Shown in pieces: positions 1 through 6,335 of a DNA stretch of 27,170 nt; position 1 is the first letter of the stretch, and every line of letters begins with the position of its first letter. A model generated the notes under the pieces. That model was given only the letters and a program-made list of their open reading frames with translations. It did not search any database and was not told where the DNA came from. The translations under genes and the position numbers were made by a program. The stretch is from the NCBI GenBank assembly GCA_003562535.1, contig PWUP01000036.1:1-27170 (forward strand), given 5' to 3'. Source of the DNA: Gammaproteobacteria bacterium. GTDB taxonomy: Bacteria; Pseudomonadota; Gammaproteobacteria; Competibacterales; Competibacteraceae.

Positions 1-120
1 GTTCACGAGGCTCACCTGCTCGATCCACGTACCGGCGAAACCCATATCGTCGGCATGGACGCCCACGAAATTACAGATCCATCAGTGTTCGAGCTTCTGG
101 AACCCCATTTTACGTACTAA
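1..120 (+). CDS. C-terminal fragment of an unrecognised protein
   Basis: Frame 1 is open from the window edge and ends in TAA at 118-120, giving the last 39 residues of a protein that begins outside the window. The fragment includes the strings LLDPRTGETHIVGMD and FELLEPHFTY and has no membrane segment. I do not recognise the family, and no function is proposed. It lies tail to tail with the AI-2E-family gene, 36 bp away, with no clear terminator hairpin between them. It is accepted as coding because the frame is open to the edge and its composition is protein-like, but 39 codons is little evidence. Confidence 0.5.
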   Translation, partial: VHEAHLLDPRTGETHIVGMDAHEITDPSVFELLEPHFTY

Positions 121-156
121 TTGGCAGAAGTCAGGGGGATTTGCTTCCGAGCAACT

Positions 157-1230
157 TTAAGCAGACGAGCCGATATCATTAACATCACTCGTCGCCGGCC
201 AAGCCTTGATCACTGCCTGTACCACGGTCGCCAAGGGAATGGCAAAAAACACGCCCCAAAATCCCCAGATACCACCGAACACTAATACCGCCACGATAAT
301 CGCGATGGGGTGTAAATCCACGACTTCTGAAAATAATAGCGGGACTAACACATTACCATCCAATGTTTGAATAATGGCGTAGGCAATCATCAGCCATACA
401 AATTCTTGGCCAAACCCCCATTGAAATAAGCCGACCAAGGCCACCGGTACCGTGACAACAGCAGCCCCAATGTAGGGAATGATTACTGACAGACCGACCA
501 TCAGCCCTAGCAACATGGCAAACTGCAAACCGAAGGCATAAAACGTCGCAAAACTGACCATCCAAACGATGATGATCTCCCAGAATTTGCCGCGCACGTA
601 ATTCCCCATCTGTAAATCCACTTCATGCCACACTTGCTTGGATAAGGTATAATCGTGAGGTAAAAACGATTTAAACCAACTAATAATGCGCTCTTTATCT
701 TTGAGAAAGAAAAACACCAGCAAGGGCAGTAGAAACAAATACACCGCTAAGGTAATGACGCTGACTACTGAGGCCAATGACCAAGTCAATAAGTATTGTC
801 CTAAAGTGCCCACTTCAGCGCGTATGCTGCTGATCAACTCATTCACTTGCTGAGTGCTAACAAATGCAGGGTATTTTTCAGGCAAACTGAGTAGCATTTC
901 TTGGCCTTGAATTAACATCGTTGGTAACTGCTGCGCCAATTGATACAGTTGCCGCGATAGCATGGGCAATAAAGCAAACACCAAAAACACGAGGAGCAAG
1001 CTAAAGAGTGAGAAGACAATCAATACCGCATGGCGACGGGGCATACGCCAGCGTTCCAGCCAATTCACTAAACCTTCCAGCAGATAGGCGATCACCACGG
1101 CCGCAATAACCGGTGCCAACATCCGCCCCATCAGCAAAATCACAGCCAAGCCCAACAAAAGAATCATTAACAATACAATGGCTTGGGTGTCAGTTAGAAC
1201 ACGTCGTATCCAATCACTAATAATGTTCAT
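157..1230 (-). CDS. AI-2E/PerM family transporter
   Basis: This 357-residue polytopic inner-membrane protein fits the AI-2E transporter family (PF01594; E. coli PerM, YdiK and TqsA relatives). Hydrophobic segments are visible near residues 15-50, 65-90, about 150-175, 215-245, 250-270 and 280-345, with a hydrophilic stretch around 95-145, the usual layout of 7-8 helices. The C-terminal half has the family-like strings VIIPYIGA and DGNVLVPLLF. Family members are linked to autoinducer-2, small-molecule or Na+/H+ export, and the substrate here cannot be predicted. It lies 53 bp downstream of fleQ on the same strand, so it may be read through from fleQ, but nothing else ties it to motility. Length is normal for the family and no defect is seen. 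Confidence 0.88.
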   Translation of the reverse strand: MNIISDWIRRVLTDTQAIVLLMILLLGLAVILLMGRMLAPVIAAVVIAYLLEGLVNWLERWRMPRRHAVLIVFSLFSLLLVFLVFALLPMLSRQLYQLAQQLPTMLIQGQEMLLSLPEKYPAFVSTQQVNELISSIRAEVGTLGQYLLTWSLASVVSVITLAVYLFLLPLLVFFFLKDKERIISWFKSFLPHDYTLSKQVWHEVDLQMGNYVRGKFWEIIIVWMVSFATFYAFGLQFAMLLGLMVGLSVIIPYIGAAVVTVPVALVGLFQWGFGQEFVWLMIAYAIIQTLDGNVLVPLLFSEVVDLHPIAIIVAVLVFGGIWGFWGVFFAIPLATVVQAVIKAWPATSDVNDIGSSA

Positions 1231-1283
1231 AGGCGATTTAAGCCAGCCTTAATGTTGAGGGGGTTCTAATCAAGCGTACACCA

Positions 1284-2759
1284 TTATTCTGGTGAACTCT
1301 CAGGGCGGGAAATGCCAAATTTGCGCATTCTTTCCACTAAGGTTGTGCGCCGCATACCCAACAGTTTAGCCGCATGAGCCACAATACCCGCAGATTCTTC
1401 TAGGGCTTGGCGAATCAATGTTATTTCCAACTCATTGAGATACTCTTTTAAATCCAAACCTTCTGCAGGCAGATGGGGCTCTAGCCCTAAGCCAGGTTCC
1501 GGCAGAGTGATATCCGTCTCTGCCAAGCCAGTACCTGCCTTGGCGCGAAATTTAGCGGGTAAATCGTGCAATTCTACGGTTTCACCCGGATGCATAATCG
1601 CCAAACGCTCGATAAGATTGGCGAGTTCACGCACATTACCTGGCCAAGAATAACGCGCCAAAGCCTGCAGCGAGGACTTGCCCAGACGCACAGTGCCCCG
1701 ATCTTCACCCTCCATGCGAGCGGTGAGTTCACTGATTAATAACGGCAGATCACCGAGCCGCTGACACAAAGGCGGCATTTCGATTGGAAACACATTCAGC
1801 CGATAATACAAATCTTCACGAAAATGATTAGCGCTAATTTCAGTTTCCAAGTCACGATTAGTGGCCGCAATAATACGCACATCACACTGGATGCTGCGAT
1901 TACCCCCCACCCGTTCAAAACTGTGATCTTGCAATACTCGCAGCAGTTTAACTTGCATGGAAGGGGGCATATCACCGATTTCATCAAGAAATAGCGTCCC
2001 ACCGTCGGCTAATTCAAAACGCCCTCGCCGCGCGCTAAATGCGCCCGTAAAGGCTCCTTTTTCATGACCAAATAATTCACTTTCTAACAAATCCGCTGGG
2101 ATAGCCCCACAATTCACCGCCACAAACGGCTGATCATGGCGACTCGAAGCCTGATGAATATTACGAGCCACCACTTCTTTACCCGTACCGGTATCACCAA
2201 GAATCAGTACATTGGCATTCGTGGCTGCCACTTGTGTCACCAAACGGCGAATATGCTGGATGGCCGGACTGCGTCCTACCAATGAGCGAAATAATTCCAG
2301 TGAGCGCGTTCCACCGCGCAACCCCCCATTAGCTACCGCATGGCGAGCGCATTGCAGTGCATCGACCAACTGCGGATAGCGCACCGGCTCATCGACTCGG
2401 CGCACAACTTGTGTTTGCAAGGCCACTGACAATGTAGGGAATTCTGCCGCTGCCCCCACTAAAATAATCGGTACTCCAGGTGCCTGGCGCGGCAACTCCA
2501 GTAAGATCTCTCTTATATGCTTTTTTAAGCAGCCACTGACGATCCAAGCCAGATAGTCTCCTAAAGTTGCCGGATCTACGGGCGGGATTTTGGAACAGTG
2601 TAGCGGCTCACATTCCAGAAATTCCAGAATCGTTTCGAGGCGCTGGGCGCGCTCGGAATGGCCTGCCAACAACACTACGCGCACGGGCAAATCTTTGATT
2701 TCCTTGCCTTCTGGGTCACATGCAGCCATCACTTGACTTTGTGCCTGCAGTTCAATCAC
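1284..2759 (-). CDS. fleQ: FleQ, sigma-54-dependent flagellar master regulator
   Basis: This is an enhancer-binding protein that activates sigma-54 flagellar promoters. Residues about 26-140 form a receiver-like domain without the acidic pocket, as in Pseudomonas FleQ, so phosphorylation is unlikely to control it. The AAA+ domain has Walker A GDTGTGKE (188-195), the sigma-54-contacting GAFTGA (235-240) and Walker B TLFLDE (255-260). A Fis-type helix-turn-helix closes the protein (about 455-485). The c-di-GMP-binding features known from Pseudomonas FleQ are present: LFRS (156-159), R199-N200 and an ExxxR (E350/R354). The 491-residue length matches FleQ (about 490). The listed start is GTG; the ATG ten codons in (2729) is an alternative that would better match Pseudomonas FleQ. 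No fleS/fleR pair follows; an AI-2E-family gene does. It is divergent from the motA operon. Confidence 0.95.
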   Translation of the reverse strand: MIELQAQSQVMAACDPEGKEIKDLPVRVVLLAGHSERAQRLETILEFLECEPLHCSKIPPVDPATLGDYLAWIVSGCLKKHIREILLELPRQAPGVPIILVGAAAEFPTLSVALQTQVVRRVDEPVRYPQLVDALQCARHAVANGGLRGGTRSLELFRSLVGRSPAIQHIRRLVTQVAATNANVLILGDTGTGKEVVARNIHQASSRHDQPFVAVNCGAIPADLLESELFGHEKGAFTGAFSARRGRFELADGGTLFLDEIGDMPPSMQVKLLRVLQDHSFERVGGNRSIQCDVRIIAATNRDLETEISANHFREDLYYRLNVFPIEMPPLCQRLGDLPLLISELTARMEGEDRGTVRLGKSSLQALARYSWPGNVRELANLIERLAIMHPGETVELHDLPAKFRAKAGTGLAETDITLPEPGLGLEPHLPAEGLDLKEYLNELEITLIRQALEESAGIVAHAAKLLGMRRTTLVERMRKFGISRPESSPE

Positions 2760-2986
2760 TGCTAACTCATCCGTTTAATGACAAAGCAATTAAGTTACTC
2801 GGTGCAGCGGTTACGGGTCAAGCATAACTGCGGCCAGAGCGTAAGCACGGTATAATGTTTTTTGCTCATCATCCATCAAGATTTAAGCCCTATAATTGAC
2901 GCAATGTACTCACAAGACATGATAACCTAAACTTGGCGGTTAGATTATGGTTCCTTATAAAAGTAAGCCCTTAGGTAAATAACAAT
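2760..2986. promoter_or_regulatory. Divergent control region between fleQ and the motA operon
   Basis: These 227 bp hold no gene. On the plus strand, TATAAT hexamers occur at 2851-2856 and 2891-2896, neither with a convincing -35. TTGACG at 2896-2901 is followed after 19 bp by GATAAC (2921-2926), a weak sigma-70-type pair upstream of motA. On the minus strand, TTGACC (2816-2821) with TAACTT 18 bp on (2792-2797) is a weak pair for fleQ, and a sigma-54-like site overlaps it. No good FliA (sigma-28) site was found before motA. Being the only divergent gap in the window, it must carry promoters for both directions, but which elements are used is uncertain. Confidence 0.55.
2820..2837 (-). promoter_or_regulatory. 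Possible sigma-54 (-24/-12) promoter of fleQ
   Basis: Read on the minus strand the sequence is CTGGCCGCAGTTATGCTT. It has the invariant GG and GC dinucleotides separated by exactly 10 bases, with CTGGC at -24 and TGCT at -12 as in the consensus YTGGCACGrNNNTTGCW. The inner -24 bases (A, C, G) and one -12 T differ. It lies about 50-90 bp upstream of the fleQ start codons, a plausible distance. A GG-N10-GC match arises by chance fairly often, so this is only a candidate. If real, it would suggest that fleQ is activated by a sigma-54 enhancer-binding protein, possibly itself. Confidence 0.28.
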
Positions 2987-3751
2987 ATGGATATTATGAC
3001 CCTAGCTGGTCTAGTCGCAAGTGTCGTGGTCATTGTTGCAGCGATTGCCTTTAGTTCTGGGATCATGGCGTTTGTTAATGTACCTGGAATAGCTATCGTG
3101 ATAATCGGCACCTTAGCGGTCACTTTGATCAAATATCGCCTATCCTCAGTAACCAGTGCGGTGCGCATGGCTCTGGCTACGGTATTCTTTGAACGCCATG
3201 ACAGTCCAATTAACTTAATTTTCCAACTGCGCGAACTGGCTGTTGTGGTTCGCAAACAAGGCATTCTCGGTCTGGAAGACTATCCTGCTGAGCATGAGTT
3301 TTTGCGTAAAGCAATCAATTTGGCTGTCGATGGTCATCCACCCGATTTGGTTGAAGATGCGCTGATTCGTGAGATGCAACAAACTTCGTTACGCTATGAA
3401 ACCGCCGAACGGGTATTTCGCGGTATAGGCGAAACCGCGCCCGCCTTGGGCATGATGGGAACCTTGGTGGGTTTGGTGCAAATGCTGCGACAAATGGATG
3501 ACCCTTCAGCCATTGGTCCGGCTATGGCGGTTGCCTTGTTGACAACGTTTTATGGCGTTTTCATAGCCAATGTGATCGCCTTGCCATTGGCCGATAAATT
3601 ACAAGTTAAAATGCAAGACGACCAGCGCACTATGGCCATGATTGTCACCTCGATGCGCAGCATCCTAGAAGGGCAAAACCCGCGGGTCATGCAAGAATTA
3701 CTCACGGCCTTTTTAGAACCAACTCAACGCGGCCAACTCGAAGAAGATTAA
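2987..3751 (+). CDS. motA: MotA/PomA-family flagellar stator protein
   Basis: This 254-residue inner-membrane protein is one half of the ion-driven stator. It fits the short PomA/MotC type (Vibrio PomA is 253 residues) rather than the longer E. coli MotA. Helices lie near residues 5-25, 30-48, about 150-170 and 180-200. The cytoplasmic loop has R89, K90 and E97, which align with the PomA charges R88/K89/E96 that contact FliG. The family signature around TM3-4 is clear: GMMGTLVGLVQML, then MDDP and IGPAMAVALLTT. It is the first gene of a plus-strand operon, 39 bp before motB. The similarity to PomA hints at sodium coupling, but ion choice cannot be decided from sequence alone. The start ATG has only a weak AGG upstream. 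Confidence 0.93.
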   Translation: MDIMTLAGLVASVVVIVAAIAFSSGIMAFVNVPGIAIVIIGTLAVTLIKYRLSSVTSAVRMALATVFFERHDSPINLIFQLRELAVVVRKQGILGLEDYPAEHEFLRKAINLAVDGHPPDLVEDALIREMQQTSLRYETAERVFRGIGETAPALGMMGTLVGLVQMLRQMDDPSAIGPAMAVALLTTFYGVFIANVIALPLADKLQVKMQDDQRTMAMIVTSMRSILEGQNPRVMQELLTAFLEPTQRGQLEED

Positions 3752-3790
3752 GTTTAAATGTAAATTCACCCCCAGCTCAGTGATCGTCTC

Positions 3791-4747
3791 ATGGCCAGAC
3801 CTCCAAAACCCGACGCCAACGAATCCAAGGACACCAAGCAACGGCCGAAACGCTCATTCGCCTTGTCATCGCCCAAACCCAGGGGGGCACCCGCATGGAT
3901 GGTGACTATGGCCGATTTATTCATGCTGTTACTGACATTTTTCGTGCTATTACTCTCGTTTACCGTGATGGACGCTGAACGCTATCGGCTGGCTGCACAA
4001 TCAGTGATGACGGCCTTTGATGTCTCGCTACGCGCGTTACAGCCCGATCCTCGCGGCATGGCCGATCCCGATGAATTGGTTCCCCCACTCGACCAAGACA
4101 TCCCGATTCCGTTTGAAGGGGCACCGGCCGCACCGGCTTTTGGGCCTGAACGTTTGGATTTTGAACCTTTGGACTTCGACGTGGAGATTGACTCTGAGAT
4201 CGTATTTGACGACCCCGATTGGATACCGGCGGATGGGGAGCTCGACTCAGGAATCAAACTGTTGGTCTATCTCTTACATACAGAACTCGATGTCGCACAG
4301 GACGCGGTACAAATTGGGTTTGATCATGAACGGGTGGTCATTCGCTTCTCCGAGCATGCGACATTTCCGTCAGGGCGTGCTGATTTGATTCCAGAAGTTC
4401 GCCCGATCATCCAACGTCTCGGACGAATTTTAGCCGTTTGTGACGCTGATACCGTCGTTACCGGGCATACCGATGATGTGCCGATCAGCACCTCGTTATT
4501 CCGCTCGAACTGGGATTTATCGGTAGTACGCGCTGTCTCTGTAGTACACGAACTGTTGGCCAGTGAGTCCATCCTAGAGACCAGAACCGTAGCCGCAGGG
4601 CGTGGGGAAAGCCGACCGATCATGCCCAATGATACGCCTGAAAACCGCGCCCTCAATCGCCGAGTAGAAATCTCGATTTACGAACCCAATTGCGACCCCT
4701 CGGCCCTAGATCGCGACGAACTTCCTGAACTCATTAGTTTACAGTGA
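3791..4747 (+). CDS. motB: MotB/PomB-family stator protein with long acidic linker
   Basis: This 318-residue stator partner of MotA anchors to peptidoglycan. A basic cytoplasmic tail (1-33) is followed by one membrane helix (about 37-60) with the ion-binding aspartate D42 in the string TMADLFMLLLTFFVLLLSF, close to Vibrio PomB. A short amphipathic 'plug' segment follows (61-80). The OmpA-like peptidoglycan-binding domain occupies about 180-300, with TGHTDDVP (224-231) and NRALNRRVEI (285-294). Between plug and OmpA domain, residues about 82-155 form a Pro/Asp/Glu-rich linker with phrases such as LDFEPLDFDVEIDSE, which is unusually acidic. Length matches PomB (about 315). The stop codon is 1 bp before the next ATG, so translation of the downstream gene is probably coupled. 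Confidence 0.93.
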   Translation: MARPPKPDANESKDTKQRPKRSFALSSPKPRGAPAWMVTMADLFMLLLTFFVLLLSFTVMDAERYRLAAQSVMTAFDVSLRALQPDPRGMADPDELVPPLDQDIPIPFEGAPAAPAFGPERLDFEPLDFDVEIDSEIVFDDPDWIPADGELDSGIKLLVYLLHTELDVAQDAVQIGFDHERVVIRFSEHATFPSGRADLIPEVRPIIQRLGRILAVCDADTVVTGHTDDVPISTSLFRSNWDLSVVRAVSVVHELLASESILETRTVAAGRGESRPIMPNDTPENRALNRRVEISIYEPNCDPSALDRDELPELISLQ

Positions 4748-4748
4748 C

Positions 4749-6296
4749 ATGAACCCCACTATTCTCGAAGCACTGCGCTATTGTCCCAACTTGCCCAGCC
4801 CACCTAAGATTGCCCTGCGCATCTTAGAACTTAGCCGTGATCCCAATATCGATTTGGATCCGTTAGCTCAGTTACTGGGCAAAGACCCCGCGCTGGCCAG
4901 CCGAGTGCTACGCGCCAGTAATTCGGCACTGTTTGGCCAGCCACGCCGCAGTGAAAACTTACGTCAAGCTATGGTCACTATCGGCCTTAACGCCACCATC
5001 ACCTTAGCGTTAAGTTTTTCTTTAGCAGGGCAGTTTAAGGGTGAATCAGCGGCTAAGCAGACTTATCACCGAGTGTGGCAGCGAGCATTGATTTCGGCCT
5101 CAGCCAGTCGGTTTTTGGGCGAACACATGGGATTACGCTATATCGAAGAGTTATTCCTTGCCTCATTACTGCAAGATATTGGTATTTTAGCCCTCAATGC
5201 TGCTCTGCCTGACACCTATCCCCCTATGCTGGCACAGGTTTGGTCACATGAGACCTTGCTTAACAACGAGCAAGCGGCTTTAGGGACTGATCATGGTGAG
5301 GCAGGTTCGTGGCTGATGCAGCACTGGGGATTGCCTGCTCGTTTAGCGTTGATACCTGCCGCAGTACATCATCCCCATGGCGAAGAAATTCCTGAGAAAA
5401 CTAGAGTTTTTGTGAATATTGTGGCGGTTGCTGGACAGATTGCCGATTTATTTCTCAGCGCCCCCATCCCTCCCGAAACCGATCCAGTAGCTAACCGCAA
5501 ACACTTATTGGCGTTTTCACGTCAAACCGAACAACTTGCTATCCATGCCGAACAGCTCCTAGCGTTCCCACGCACGGCTCTCGATCCACTGCTTGAACAA
5601 GTGGCCGAACTGCTGCCTGACATTGCAGTGCTGTATGACACTGAGATTATTTCCGCACCAATCGCCGCTGGAGTGATCGATCAAGCTCGGGAGATACTGA
5701 CACACCACAACCTGCGGCTCATTCGTCAACTTACTGAACAAAAAATTAAAACACAATATTCACAACAGGCCGCTCAACCTTTACAAACCCATACAGAGCG
5801 GAATACTCTGGCAGGGCTAATGAATCGCAGTGATTTTGATCACGTACTGTACCGTGAATTCGACCGCGCTAAGGAGTTGGGTTGGCCATTGGCGGTGGGT
5901 ATGGTAGATATTGATCACTTTAAGTCGATCAATGAGACTCATGGCCAGTCAGTCGGTGATGCCTTGCTGACCCATATTGCCCAGCTTCTTGCCCAGCAGC
6001 TCCGTAAACGTGACATGGTTACTCGCTACGGTAGTGATGAGTTCATCACCTTATTGCTGGGGACCGAATTGGACCAAGCACACACGATTTTTGAACGTCT
6101 GCGTCATACCATCGCAACGACACCGTATCAAAGCCGTACTGGGGAAACGCTACCCTTCACTGTATCGATTGGACTGGCTAGCCATCAGAATCAGGGGAAA
6201 CAATTTTCCAGTGCGGTCGATCTGATCTGTGCTGCAGACCGAGCACTGCATGAGGCGCAACGCTTAGGCCACAACCGTCTCGTCATTGATACCTAA
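4749..6296 (+). CDS. HDOD-GGDEF signalling protein (GSDEF variant)
   Basis: A 515-residue soluble protein. Residues about 1-215 form an HDOD domain (starting NLPSPPKIALRIL, with LASRVLRASNSALFG and LQDIGILALNAAL), a non-catalytic HD-like fold common in signalling proteins. A helical linker (about 285-355) leads to a GGDEF domain (about 356-513) with DIDHFKSIN for metal and GTP binding. The signature reads GSDEF (428-432), with serine in place of the second glycine, and an inhibitory-site RxxD (RKRD, 419-422) lies exactly five residues upstream. GGDEF enzymes make c-di-GMP from two GTP. The altered signature leaves activity uncertain, while the intact I-site favours c-di-GMP binding. The ATG is 1 bp after the motB stop and has no clear Shine-Dalgarno, suggesting translational coupling and a role tied to the motor. 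Confidence 0.9.
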   Translation: MNPTILEALRYCPNLPSPPKIALRILELSRDPNIDLDPLAQLLGKDPALASRVLRASNSALFGQPRRSENLRQAMVTIGLNATITLALSFSLAGQFKGESAAKQTYHRVWQRALISASASRFLGEHMGLRYIEELFLASLLQDIGILALNAALPDTYPPMLAQVWSHETLLNNEQAALGTDHGEAGSWLMQHWGLPARLALIPAAVHHPHGEEIPEKTRVFVNIVAVAGQIADLFLSAPIPPETDPVANRKHLLAFSRQTEQLAIHAEQLLAFPRTALDPLLEQVAELLPDIAVLYDTEIISAPIAAGVIDQAREILTHHNLRLIRQLTEQKIKTQYSQQAAQPLQTHTERNTLAGLMNRSDFDHVLYREFDRAKELGWPLAVGMVDIDHFKSINETHGQSVGDALLTHIAQLLAQQLRKRDMVTRYGSDEFITLLLGTELDQAHTIFERLRHTIATTPYQSRTGETLPFTVSIGLASHQNQGKQFSSAVDLICAADRALHEAQRLGHNRLVIDT

Positions 6297-6335
6297 ATAA
6301 GCGGGATTGAAATCCACCATTTAAGGTTCCTATTT

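Noticed and set aside
2880..2900. FliA (sigma-28) promoter before motA based on CCCTATAA
   Set aside because: It matches the GCCGATAA -10 at 6 of 8 bases, but no TAAA-type -35 lies at the correct distance.
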